Assembly: GCF_019392195.1 (NCBI RefSeq)
Contig: NZ_JAHXKI010000002.1
Span: 1,736,001 to 1,800,000 of the forward strand
Reading direction: 5' to 3'
From: Marinobacter sp. F4206
GTDB lineage: Bacteria; Pseudomonadota; Gammaproteobacteria; Pseudomonadales; Oleiphilaceae
DNA length: 64,000 bases
Below are positions 19,235-30,222 of this stretch, one piece after another (position 1 is the first letter of the stretch; every line of letters starts with the position of its first letter). The notes under the pieces are model-generated. The model did no database searches. It was given only the letters and a program-made list of their open reading frames with translations, and was not told the origin of the DNA. A program made the translations under genes and the position numbers.

Positions 19235-20416
19235 GTGACCGACCTACCCCCCGAGGCCCGGAATCCGGGCACCGATCCCGAAGACACCGAACACTGGCTG
19301 GCGCTGGTGAACCTGCCCGGTTTTGGCCTGCGCCGCCGACGCAAGCTGGCGTCGGCGTATCCCCGTCTAACCGACCTGCTCACCCAGAACCCGGCCACGC
19401 TCCGGGCCAACGGCCTCCCGGCTGAAACCCGGGACGCGATCCGGGCCTGGCAACAGGGTGATCCTGATCATCCGGTGGTGGCGAAGGTGGCGCGGATCCG
19501 GCAGGACTGTGAGCGTCTGGGGATCGCCATCGTGACCTGGCCGGACGTTCGGTATCCCGAGGCCTTGCGTCACATTCACGACGCGCCGCTGGTGTTATTT
19601 GCCCGGGGCGACATCAACCTGCTGGCCCGGGACCAGATCGGCATTGTTGGCAGCCGCCACGCCACTCGGGCCGGCCTTGACCACGCCCGACGCTTTTCGG
19701 CCGAACTCAGTGCCCGGCACCTGCTGGTGACCAGCGGGCTGGCGCTTGGCGTCGACGGCGCCGCCCACGCCGGTGCCCTGGACCAGGGCTTTCCCACCCT
19801 TGCCGTCATCGGCTGTGGGCTCGACCGGATCTATCCGAGTCAGCATCGGCGGCTCGGGCAGCGGGTGATCGAGCACGGCCTGATGCTTTCGGAATACCCG
19901 CCGGGCACGCCTGCCAGGGCGGCGCACTTTCCCCAGCGCAACCGGATCATCAGTGGCCTCAGCCGGGGCGTTCTGGTGGTGGAGGCCGGTCTGAAGAGCG
20001 GCTCTCTGATCACCGCCCGGCTGGCGCTGGAACAGGGTCGTGAGGTCTTTGCCATTCCGGGCTCGGTGCACAGCCCGGTCGCGCGTGGTTGTCATCATTT
20101 GATCAAGCAGGGTGCCCGGCTGGTGGAAACCGTGGACGATGTGCTCGAGGAACTCGGCACCTGGTGGTCCTTTTCCGAGCCCGTTTGCACGGATTCACCG
20201 GCGGCTGGGCAACGGGTTGGCGAGCGTCCGGGACTGGCCGGCCTGGAGCGGCGGGAAATCGCGGTGTTTGAGGCTTTAGGGTATGATCCGCAGTCAACAG
20301 ATGCACTGAGTTCAGCGACCGGTCTGCCGGCGGACCAGCTCATGCAGTCCCTGCTGCTTCTGGAGCTGCAGGGACTGGTGGGTTCGGCGCCCGGTGGATT
20401 CCAGCGGATCGCCTGA
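19235..20416 (+). CDS. dprA: DNA processing protein DprA (Smf)
   Basis: 393 residues from a GTG preceded by AAGGATGACAAT. A SAM/HhH-like N-terminal part precedes the DprA Rossmann core (IGIVGSRHATRAGLDHARR, SGLALGVDGAAHAGAL, FPQRNRIISGLSRG). A C-terminal DML1-like winged helix ends the protein. DprA loads RecA onto incoming single-stranded DNA during natural transformation. The position next to tsaP and tsaC matches Pseudomonas. Confidence 0.93.
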   Translation: MTDLPPEARNPGTDPEDTEHWLALVNLPGFGLRRRRKLASAYPRLTDLLTQNPATLRANGLPAETRDAIRAWQQGDPDHPVVAKVARIRQDCERLGIAIVTWPDVRYPEALRHIHDAPLVLFARGDINLLARDQIGIVGSRHATRAGLDHARRFSAELSARHLLVTSGLALGVDGAAHAGALDQGFPTLAVIGCGLDRIYPSQHRRLGQRVIEHGLMLSEYPPGTPARAAHFPQRNRIISGLSRGVLVVEAGLKSGSLITARLALEQGREVFAIPGSVHSPVARGCHHLIKQGARLVETVDDVLEELGTWWSFSEPVCTDSPAAGQRVGERPGLAGLERREIAVFEALGYDPQSTDALSSATGLPADQLMQSLLLLELQGLVGSAPGGFQRIA

Positions 20417-20459
20417 GCCCGGTGCGAGAGTCAATTCGACAGCGACCCAAGACACCGAC

Positions 20460-22784
<2,325 letters not shown>

Positions 22785-22838
22785 GCCGGTGGCAGGGGTT
22801 TGGGCTACGCTCTGGGTCAACTTTATTAAGGGTTCTCA

Positions 22839-23612
22839 ATGGATATTCTTACCCTCGTCGGGCTTGTCGCAGGTGTGTTGATTGTGGGCATGGCGATGCT
22901 GGCCAATGCCTCGCTGCTGACCTTCCTCAATCTGCCCGGTCTCGCCATCGTTCTGGGCGGCACGTTTGCCGTCACCCTGATCAAGTTCCGGCTGCCCTCG
23001 GTCATGGGTGCCTTCCGGCTCGCCTTCAGTGCGGCCTTCACCGATCGGATGGCACGACCGGCCGGGTTGATCCGGGAGGTCGGCGCGCTGGCGATGGTCG
23101 TGCGCAAGGAGGGTATTCTGGGGCTGGAAAACCACAACACCGACAACGTGTTCCTGCGCAAGGCCATCAACCTGTGTGTTGACGGCCACCCGCCGGAGCT
23201 GGTGGAGGAGGCGCTGGCCCAGGAAGCGCAGCAGACGGCCGAACGCTACGAAGTGGCCGAGCGGGTGTTCCGGGGGATCGGTGAATCCGCCCCGGCCATC
23301 GGCATGCTGGGCACCCTCGTGGGGCTGGTGCAAATGTTGAACACCCTGGACGATCCTTCCTCCATTGGTCCGGCCATGGCCATTGCCCTGTTGACCACCC
23401 TTTACGGCGCGTTCATCGCCCAGCTGATCGCCCTGCCCCTGGCGGACAAACTGCAGCTCAAGGCGGAAGACGAAACCCGCAATCAGATGCTGATCATCAC
23501 CTCGATCAAGAACATCATGCGGGGCGAGAACCCTCGGGTCATGACCGAGTTGTTGTCGTCCTTCGTGCACCCGGACCAGCGCACCGGCCTGGCGCCGGAG
23601 CGGGAGGCCTGA
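22839..23612 (+). CDS. pomA: Flagellar stator protein, PomA/MotC type
   Basis: 257 residues with four membrane segments: two near the N-terminus (5-50) and two after residue 150. The conserved ESAPAIGMLGTLVGLVQML and IGPAMAIALLTTLYGAFIA segments separate the PomA type from the longer MotA type. With MotB/PomB it forms the ion-driven A5B2 stator around the flagellar motor. The next gene starts 4 bp after the stop. Whether Na+ or H+ is used cannot be decided from this alone. Confidence 0.9.
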   Translation: MDILTLVGLVAGVLIVGMAMLANASLLTFLNLPGLAIVLGGTFAVTLIKFRLPSVMGAFRLAFSAAFTDRMARPAGLIREVGALAMVVRKEGILGLENHNTDNVFLRKAINLCVDGHPPELVEEALAQEAQQTAERYEVAERVFRGIGESAPAIGMLGTLVGLVQMLNTLDDPSSIGPAMAIALLTTLYGAFIAQLIALPLADKLQLKAEDETRNQMLIITSIKNIMRGENPRVMTELLSSFVHPDQRTGLAPEREA

Positions 23613-23616
23613 CCCT

Positions 23617-24450
23617 TTGGAAGTTGTTCAGCAGAAGAACCGCAACCGGCTGAAGACCTCGACGCCGGCCTGGATTGTAACCTTTGCCGATCTGGCGACG
23701 CTGCTGCTGACGTTCTTCATCCTGTTGCTGTCCTTCGCCGAGATGGACGTGGACAAGTATCGCGCCATGGCCAATTCCATGTCGGTGGCTCTGGGATCCA
23801 GCAATGTGGTGGGGCAGGACGTCGGGGGCTCCCCCATCACCCTGATCGAATCGGATACCGTGTCCTTGCCCGAGCCCACCGAAAGCCAGACCCGGGAACC
23901 GGAATTCATCGACGAACGCGATGACTCGGTGGCGGAGACCAAAATCCCCGGCGGGGTGATTGATCTGGCCAGTCGACTGATCCGCGAGCTGGAGCCGGAG
24001 GTGGCGTCGGAAGCCCTGAACGTCAACTATGACGACCAGCAGGTGGTGATCCGGTTTTCCGAGGAGGCCACCTTTCGCTCGGGCGAAGCCGATATCAAGC
24101 CGGAGATGATTCCGATCATCGAACGGGTGGTGAATGTGCTGTCCGAATGCACGGGGAATGTCTTCGTGTCCGGCTATACCGATGACCGGCCGATTTCCAG
24201 CAGCCGTTTCCGCTCCAACTGGGACCTGTCGGCGGCCCGGGCGGTCTCGGTGGTGCACGAGCTGGTGCTCAATCGTCAGGTGCCGGCGGAACGGGTGGTG
24301 GCGGCCGGGCGGGCCGAAACCAACGCCCTGGTGCCCAACGATTCCCCGGAAAACCGCGCCCTGAACCGGCGAGTGGAGATCGCCATCCGTGACCCGAAAT
24401 GTACCGACTCAACCGGGACCGGTGAGGCACCGGTGGAAATCCTGCCCTGA
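23617..24450 (+). CDS. pomB: Flagellar stator protein, PomB/MotB type
   Basis: 277 residues from a TTG start 9 bp after GGAGG. The single membrane helix contains the plug and ion-binding aspartate segment (WIVTFADLATLLLTFFILLL). The C-terminal OmpA-like peptidoglycan-binding domain includes VSGYTDDRPIS, WDLSAARAVSVVHEL and ENRALNRRVEIAI. It anchors the stator to the cell wall. It is a two-gene unit with pomA. No other flagellar gene is in the window. Confidence 0.9.
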   Translation: MEVVQQKNRNRLKTSTPAWIVTFADLATLLLTFFILLLSFAEMDVDKYRAMANSMSVALGSSNVVGQDVGGSPITLIESDTVSLPEPTESQTREPEFIDERDDSVAETKIPGGVIDLASRLIRELEPEVASEALNVNYDDQQVVIRFSEEATFRSGEADIKPEMIPIIERVVNVLSECTGNVFVSGYTDDRPISSSRFRSNWDLSAARAVSVVHELVLNRQVPAERVVAAGRAETNALVPNDSPENRALNRRVEIAIRDPKCTDSTGTGEAPVEILP

Positions 24451-24468
24451 TCGGCGGAATGCCCGGGT

Positions 24469-25581
24469 TTACTGCTTCAGCCAGGTTTGAAACCACTGTT
24501 CGCGCAGCTCCAGGGTCTTCGAATACCAGCGGTGGTCCCTGAAGATGGCATTGTCCATGTGCGCTGGTGCGGTTGGCATGTGGGGCTGCATGGATACGCC
24601 GGTATCGGTATGCAGCCCGATTCGCCTTTGTGCCGACTTCCGCGTTGGGCCATAACTGATCAGGTTCGCCTGATCGGCCATCCGCTCGGTGCGGGTGGCA
24701 AAGGCAATAAAGGCCCGGGCCTGGTCGGCCTGATGGGTTCCGCGAGGAATGGCCCAGCTGTTGTACCCGATCAGTTGGCCATCCCAGATCACCGAGATGG
24801 GCAAGCCTTCCATCACCCGGGCATGAAAAAACCGGCCGTTGTAACCGGTTGCCATTGAAGCCTGGCCACTGGCCAGCAGCGCCGCCGGTTCCTCGCCGCT
24901 GCGCCACCAGAGGATGGCATCGCGGATGCTGTCCAGTCGCCGGGAAGCCAGTTCCAGGCCCCGGTGAGTGCTCAGCAGGTCGTAGAGCTGCTCCCGGGGC
25001 ACCGACAGCGACAGCAGCGCCCACTCAAACAGCCCCACCGGTGACCGGCGCAGGGCCCGTTTCCCCGGAAAGGTTTCCAGATCGAAGAAATCCTCGACGC
25101 TATCCGGTTTTTCCCCGGGGAACGCCCGGTCGTTGTAGGCAATGACGGTAGAGAACACGATCTGGGTGATGAAGCAGGGCTGGATCGCGCCCTCCATGAA
25201 ATCTTCCTCCGCTGGCGTGCCGTCAGGCGCGGGGACCAGAATCCCCGGGTCGACAGGCTCCAGAAGTCCGAGATCGCAGGCCACGCTGGCGTCAGACTGG
25301 ATCATATCGATCACATCCCACTGTACCTCCGTCCCGGCAAGGTGGTTCTTCAGATCCTTGATGCCCCCGTCGTAATGCACCGTCTCAATCACGACACCGG
25401 TTGCCTTGGTGAAGGGTTCGAAATAGGCGCGCCGCTGGCTTTCCTCGTAGGCGCCACCCCAGGTCGCGACCGTGAGTACCTCGCGCGGCGTTTCCTCCGG
25501 CGGTTGGGACCCGGCGAAGGCCGGTGCCAATAGCCACGCCACCAGCAACAGGTGCACCACCACTCCCTCAGGCCGCTTCAT
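24469..25581 (-). CDS. Orphan PotD-like periplasmic solute-binding protein
   Basis: 370 residues from the ATG at 25581, which has an excellent GGGAGGAGGAAA ribosome site; the ATG at 25623 is less likely. A signal peptide ends near AFAGSQ. The mature protein begins LTVATWGGAYEESQRRAYF and fits the extracellular solute-binding family that includes PotD (polyamine). No ABC permease or ATPase gene is nearby. The gene overlaps the end of the ClC gene by 14 bp, suggesting coupled translation. The ligand is unknown; position next to a methylated-amine locus makes a quaternary or polyamine ligand possible. Confidence 0.8.
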   Translation of the reverse strand: MKRPEGVVVHLLLVAWLLAPAFAGSQPPEETPREVLTVATWGGAYEESQRRAYFEPFTKATGVVIETVHYDGGIKDLKNHLAGTEVQWDVIDMIQSDASVACDLGLLEPVDPGILVPAPDGTPAEEDFMEGAIQPCFITQIVFSTVIAYNDRAFPGEKPDSVEDFFDLETFPGKRALRRSPVGLFEWALLSLSVPREQLYDLLSTHRGLELASRRLDSIRDAILWWRSGEEPAALLASGQASMATGYNGRFFHARVMEGLPISVIWDGQLIGYNSWAIPRGTHQADQARAFIAFATRTERMADQANLISYGPTRKSAQRRIGLHTDTGVSMQPHMPTAPAHMDNAIFRDHRWYSKTLELREQWFQTWLKQ

Positions 25582-27298
25582 TTTCCTCCTCCCGCAGCTC
25601 ATGGACGATCTCCAGGTAGGCACGAATCACCGCTTCCTCGGGAACCACGCCCTGCAATTTTCCCTCCTCGGACACCAGCGGCACGGCCTCACCCAGAAAG
25701 CCCCGCAAAAGCTCCATGGATTGCCAGACCGAGGTACTGTCGTCGAACACGGTGTACGCCCGGATCGCCAGCTGCTCTATGGGAATCTCCCCAGGGCTGT
25801 CGAGGATGCCCTGTAATCTCACGATGCCCCGCAGTTTGCCGCCGTCGTCCACGATCATCGCTTCCGAGCGCTGATCGTGGACCAGTCGCTGGCGCACGGC
25901 CTCGACGGTATCGCTGGTGTGAGCGGCGGTGTAAGTGGTGGACAGGTAATCCCGGATCAGGCGTGCCCCGAGAATGGCCTTGTCCCGTCCCAGTGACAGG
26001 TCAAAGCCGCGGGCACGAAGTTCCAGGTCGAACACGGATCGGCCGATCGCCCGGTAGGAGAGGACATTGGCAAAGACCACCGACACCATGGCGGCAATGG
26101 TCAGATCGTAGTTACGGGTCAGCTCGAACACGATCAGAATGGTGGTCAGTGGCGCACCGATCACCGAACTGGCCATCGCCATCATCCCGCAGATGGCGTA
26201 CACCACCAGACCGGAGTAAGGCACGGGTATCAGGTACGGCAGGACCATACCGTAGAGGGCGCCGAAAAGAATGCCGATCAGCAGGGCGGGACTGAAAACA
26301 CCGCCGACAAACCCGAAGCCAATGCACAGTGCCGTCAGCGCAAGTTTGGCGGCTACGACCAGTGCCAGTTCGGCAATTCCGAAGGCACCCTCGATGGTGG
26401 CGAAGCGCAGGGTTTCCTGCCCGATTCCCAGGATTTCCGGTATCCAGAGGGCAACGATGCCCACAACCAGTCCGGCGACGGCGGGCCGCGCCCAGCTCGC
26501 CGGGATGCAGCGCCGGCCGGCTCGGGCACTGTATTTCAGCAACACCACAAACAACCACGCCAGACCGGCACATAGTACCCCTTCCACCGCAAACAGCAGG
26601 AATTCATAGCTGTGTTCGACGCGGGTGAAATCCACCAGGAACAGCGCCGGGCGGTCGAAGATGACGTTGGCGATGATGTAGCCGGTGGCTGCGGCCACCG
26701 TTACCGGCGCAAAGGCCCGCAGCGAGTAGTGGCGCAGAATGACTTCATGGGCGAAGACCAGTCCCGCGATCGGGGCGTTGAAGGCCGTGGAGATCGCCGC
26801 GGCCACGCCACAGGCGATGGCAATGGAACGCTGGTGGCGGAGATTGAGCCGCACGCGGCCGGCGAGGTTGCCGAACATGGCGCCGAGGTACACGAGGGGA
26901 CCGTACTGGCCGACGGACGCACCACTGCTCAGGGATATCAGTGCCGCCAGAGTGGAGGCGAGACCGCTTTTCAATCCCGGCGCAGGGCCGGGAGTCTGGG
27001 CCGCGAGGATCGCATCGGGTGGCGCAAGGCCACGGCGTTCCCGAATCAGAAATCGCACCACCAGACCCACCAGAAGACCGCCGATTGCCGGAACCCCCAA
27101 GGTGGCGGCGGTCACCAGTCCGGGCTGATTCCCGGCCTGAACCCTGGCGTAGGGTGAAATCAGAAGGCGATCGTTCAGGTACCCCACCGCCTCGACAAAT
27201 CCGATCGCCGCCAGCGAGCCGGCCATACCCACGGCAATGGCCACCACCGTCACCATGCCTATCTGATACGCCATCTGTTGAACGCCGACCCTGTCCAT
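25568..27298 (-). CDS. ClC-family anion channel/transporter with CBS domains
   Basis: About 576 residues from the ATG at 27298 (AGGA upstream at a long spacing). A further in-frame ATG at 27448 would add 50 polar residues unlike a ClC start. The ClC membrane fold covers roughly residues 10-420, and two CBS domains cover 440-565. In place of the usual GREGP there is GQYGP (131-134 region), so the gating glutamate of ClC-ec1 (E148) is Tyr132. The proton glutamate (E203) aligns with Val186 in AGLVFAHEVIL. This argues against classic Cl-/H+ exchange. It is divergent from the dimethylglycine-oxidase-like gene. Confidence 0.82.
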   Translation of the reverse strand: MDRVGVQQMAYQIGMVTVVAIAVGMAGSLAAIGFVEAVGYLNDRLLISPYARVQAGNQPGLVTAATLGVPAIGGLLVGLVVRFLIRERRGLAPPDAILAAQTPGPAPGLKSGLASTLAALISLSSGASVGQYGPLVYLGAMFGNLAGRVRLNLRHQRSIAIACGVAAAISTAFNAPIAGLVFAHEVILRHYSLRAFAPVTVAAATGYIIANVIFDRPALFLVDFTRVEHSYEFLLFAVEGVLCAGLAWLFVVLLKYSARAGRRCIPASWARPAVAGLVVGIVALWIPEILGIGQETLRFATIEGAFGIAELALVVAAKLALTALCIGFGFVGGVFSPALLIGILFGALYGMVLPYLIPVPYSGLVVYAICGMMAMASSVIGAPLTTILIVFELTRNYDLTIAAMVSVVFANVLSYRAIGRSVFDLELRARGFDLSLGRDKAILGARLIRDYLSTTYTAAHTSDTVEAVRQRLVHDQRSEAMIVDDGGKLRGIVRLQGILDSPGEIPIEQLAIRAYTVFDDSTSVWQSMELLRGFLGEAVPLVSEEGKLQGVVPEEAVIRAYLEIVHELREEENEAA

Positions 27299-27416
27299 AC
27301 TGCAAGTAAAGTCCTGTTTGCTGAAACCCTCAATGCCTGGCCGCAATCCTGGACTCGGGTCTGATCGCCGGGCCCCGTTGCTCGGTGCCGTTTTTGGACG
27401 GCTTGATGTCGTATTG

Positions 27417-27438
27417 GATTCACCGCCGGGGGTGAATC
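27417..27438. promoter_or_regulatory. Candidate operator palindrome upstream of the flavoprotein gene
   Basis: GATTCACC-gccggg-GGTGAATC is a perfect 8-bp inverted repeat with a 6-bp spacer. It lies 77 bp upstream of the ATG at 27515, within the divergent region toward the ClC gene. A dimeric regulator such as the AraC-type protein encoded at 30223 could bind here; this is inference from position and symmetry. Confidence 0.4.
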
Positions 27439-27514
27439 GGAGCCACATTTAATCAAAGTGCGGTGCCCATGGCCGGGACGCACCGGCGGTGATTGAGGTA
27501 AAGGAGGGGCAGAG

Positions 27515-30085
27515 ATGGCACAGCTACCGAAACGCGCGAAAGTCGTTATCATTGGCCAGGGCGGAATTGTTGGCTCCTCGGTCGCCCATCACCTGATTGA
27601 GCAGGGTTGGGATGATCTTGTGGGCCTGGAAAAATCGGCCATTCCCACCGACATCGGCTCCACCTCTCATGCGTCGGATTTCTGCTTTACCACCTCCCAC
27701 GACAAACTGAACATCTACACCACCAAATACAGCCAGGCGTTCTACGAACGACGCGGCAATTACGTGAAGTGCGGCGGCATGGAAGTGGCAAGGGTGGACG
27801 ACGATGAACGCATGGACGAACTGCGCCGCAAGGTCGGCTCGGGCAAGGCTTTTGGCACCAACGTCAGCATGATTTCACCGAGTCAGGCCAAGGAGCTGTT
27901 TCCACTGCTGGACGAAAGCCAGATTCAGGGCGCCATGTGGGATCCGGACGCGGGCCTGGTGGTTCCGCGCTCTCAGAAAGTGGCAGGCGACCTCGTTGAA
28001 GAAGCCGTGGCAACCGGCAAACTGAAGGTGTTCCCCTACACGCCCGCCACCCGCATCGACGTGCAGGATGGCGAAGTGCGTGGCGTCGGGACTGACAAGG
28101 GCTATATCGAGACCGAGTATGTGGTCCTGGCCATGGGCATCTGGGGGCCTCTCATGGCCTACACGGCGGGGGCGGCGCTGCCACTGATGCCGCTGGAGCA
28201 CCCGCTGCTGTTCTTCGGTCCGTACGAGGCACTGGCCGGCACCGGCAAGCAGATCGTCTATCCCCTGTTCCGCGACCAGGGCAACTCCGCTTACGTGCGC
28301 GACACCGGTGACCCGACCACGACCGAGGGCGGCCGGATCGAGTGGGGCTATTACGAGGCGGAGAACCCTCGGCTGGTGTACCCCGGCGCAATCGCGGAAC
28401 CCGGAGAAGCCCGGATGTCACCGTCCATGCGTGACCTGTCGCTGGACCAGGTCATGGAGGCCTACGAAAAAGCGATCGAAATGACGCCGATTCTGGGGGA
28501 GCTGGGCTGGGAGGAGAAACACTCGTTCAACGGCCTGCTGTCGGTGACACCCGACGGCGGTTCGCTGATGGGGGAATCGCCGGAGGTACGTAACCTCTGG
28601 TTCTGCGAGGCGGTCTGGGTCAAGGACGGGCCGGGCGCGGGCAAGGTGCTGGCGGACTGGATGACCCAGGGTACCCCCGAGATGGATCCGCACAGTGTCG
28701 ATATTGCCCGCCACTACCCACTCCAGAAGACCCCGGCCTACGTCTACGGCCGCTGCTACGAAACCGCCAAAAAAATATACACCCCGGCGGTTCACCCGCG
28801 CGAACCCTATGAGACCGGCCGCCGGATGCGTACCAGTCCCTTCTATCCGAGAGAGGTGGAATTGGGTGGCTATTTCATGGAAGCCGCCGGCTGGGAACGG
28901 GCCCATGGCTACGCCGCCAATGAGGCCCGATTGTTGCCGAAGTTCCGGGACTACATTCCGGTGCGGGAGAACGAATGGGATGCCCGGCATTTCTGGGATG
29001 TCTCGAACGCGGAACAACTGGAGATGAGCGAATCGGTGGGCATGATCAACCTCTCCCACTTCGCCATCTTCGACGTTTCCGGTGCCGATGCCGAAGCGCT
29101 GCTGGAGTTCCTGTCCGTGGCCAAGGTTGGCGGCAGTACACCCCACGGCAAAGGCGTGTACACCCATTTCCTGGATGCCCGGGGCGGCGTCCGCTCCGAT
29201 CTGACCATCATCCGGCGGGGAGACGATGACTACCGGGTAGTTTGTGGCGGCGATACCGGGCATCGGGATTATTGCTGGATCACGCGAATGGCCAGGAAGC
29301 ATGGCTATAACAACGTTCGCATCGAAGACCGTACCGATCACCTGGCTACCCTCGGTCTCTGGGGCCCCCGGGCCCGGGCAACCCTGGCCGCACTGGTCAG
29401 CAACCCGGATGAGCTGGCCCATGAGCGCTTCCCTTTCGCCACCGCCCGGGAACTGGAGGTTCAGGGCGTCCCGGTCTGGGCCTTCCGGATTTCCTACGTT
29501 GGTGAACAGGGATGGGAACTCTACTTCCCGTTCAGCTACGGCCTGAAAATCTGGGATCTGCTGTACGACGCGGGCGTGACCCCGGTCGGCATTGAAACCT
29601 ACGCCAACACCCGTCGGTTGGAAAAGAGTCTGCGCCTGCAGAACGTCGATCTGGAGGTGGACTACAACCTGTACGAAGCCGGACTGGCACGTCCGAAGGT
29701 CAAGGAAGCCGATTTTCACGGCAAGGAAGCCTACTTGCAGCAGCGGGCGCTGTCCCGACAGGCCGCCTATCTGTGCACCATGACCATGACCGAGCATCGC
29801 GACGCCGCCGGGGTATTGCGTTACCCCGTGGGCCAGTGGCCGATCCTGAATCCGCAAACCGATGAGGTGCTGGTGGACAGTCACGGACGGCGATCCTATT
29901 GCACCAGCGTTGTCTGGGGACCGTCGCTGGGCAAGAACATCCTGCTGGGGTATCTGCCCGATGAGTACGCCCAGGAGGGTCGGGAATTGGCCCTGGAATA
30001 CTTCGGGCAGTCGTACCCGATCCGGGTCGAGGCCGTGGGCTATCGCGCCCTGCTTGATCCGGATAACGAGCGGGTGAAGTCCTGA
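27515..30085 (+). CDS. Dimethylglycine oxidase/dehydrogenase-like FAD-GcvT fusion enzyme
   Basis: 856 residues, preceded by AAAGGAGGGGCAGAG. The N-terminal FAD domain has VVIIGQGGIVGSS and GSTSHAS, whose His52 aligns with the covalent-flavin histidine of DMGDH. The C-terminal half is a GcvT-type folate domain. Compared from memory with Arthrobacter dimethylglycine oxidase, the amine-oxidation pair is conserved as His229 (LEHP) and Tyr260. The folate-side aspartate is Asp562 in GGVRSDLT. The enzyme should oxidatively demethylate an N-methyl amine (dimethylglycine, sarcosine or a relative) and pass the carbon to THF as 5,10-methylene-THF. Substrate choice is not proven by sequence. Confidence 0.85.
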   Translation: MAQLPKRAKVVIIGQGGIVGSSVAHHLIEQGWDDLVGLEKSAIPTDIGSTSHASDFCFTTSHDKLNIYTTKYSQAFYERRGNYVKCGGMEVARVDDDERMDELRRKVGSGKAFGTNVSMISPSQAKELFPLLDESQIQGAMWDPDAGLVVPRSQKVAGDLVEEAVATGKLKVFPYTPATRIDVQDGEVRGVGTDKGYIETEYVVLAMGIWGPLMAYTAGAALPLMPLEHPLLFFGPYEALAGTGKQIVYPLFRDQGNSAYVRDTGDPTTTEGGRIEWGYYEAENPRLVYPGAIAEPGEARMSPSMRDLSLDQVMEAYEKAIEMTPILGELGWEEKHSFNGLLSVTPDGGSLMGESPEVRNLWFCEAVWVKDGPGAGKVLADWMTQGTPEMDPHSVDIARHYPLQKTPAYVYGRCYETAKKIYTPAVHPREPYETGRRMRTSPFYPREVELGGYFMEAAGWERAHGYAANEARLLPKFRDYIPVRENEWDARHFWDVSNAEQLEMSESVGMINLSHFAIFDVSGADAEALLEFLSVAKVGGSTPHGKGVYTHFLDARGGVRSDLTIIRRGDDDYRVVCGGDTGHRDYCWITRMARKHGYNNVRIEDRTDHLATLGLWGPRARATLAALVSNPDELAHERFPFATARELEVQGVPVWAFRISYVGEQGWELYFPFSYGLKIWDLLYDAGVTPVGIETYANTRRLEKSLRLQNVDLEVDYNLYEAGLARPKVKEADFHGKEAYLQQRALSRQAAYLCTMTMTEHRDAAGVLRYPVGQWPILNPQTDEVLVDSHGRRSYCTSVVWGPSLGKNILLGYLPDEYAQEGRELALEYFGQSYPIRVEAVGYRALLDPDNERVKS

Positions 30086-30086
30086 G

Positions 30087-30105
30087 CCGGCGATGGCATC
30101 GCCGG
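30087..30105. other. Hairpin directly after the flavoprotein gene
   Basis: CCGGCGAT-GGC-ATCGCCGG is a perfect 8-bp stem starting one base after the stop codon. No T-run follows, so it is more likely an mRNA-stabilising or pausing hairpin than an intrinsic terminator. Confidence 0.45.
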
Positions 30106-30120
30106 GGAACTGTGGTCGCT

Positions 30121-30149
30121 TTGCCCGATCAAAAGGTGATAACTATATT
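30121..30149 (+). promoter_or_regulatory. Sigma-70-type promoter of the GbdR-like regulator gene
   Basis: TTGCCC at 30121-30126, a 17-bp spacer and TATATT at 30144-30149 lie about 74 bp upstream of the GTG start at 30223. Spacing is ideal and both boxes are 4-5/6 matches. Confidence 0.55.
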
Positions 30150-30222
30150 GAGGGTTAGGCGGCCCTTTCGGGATGAACGCCAAGGGTCGCGACGAGATCC
30201 GCCAAGCTGCGGGGGAGGCACC

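Noticed and set aside
28418..29884. A 488-codon minus-strand frame inside the flavoprotein gene
   Set aside because: It is antisense to a gene with conserved catalytic residues throughout. Composition is typical of a GC-rich shadow frame.
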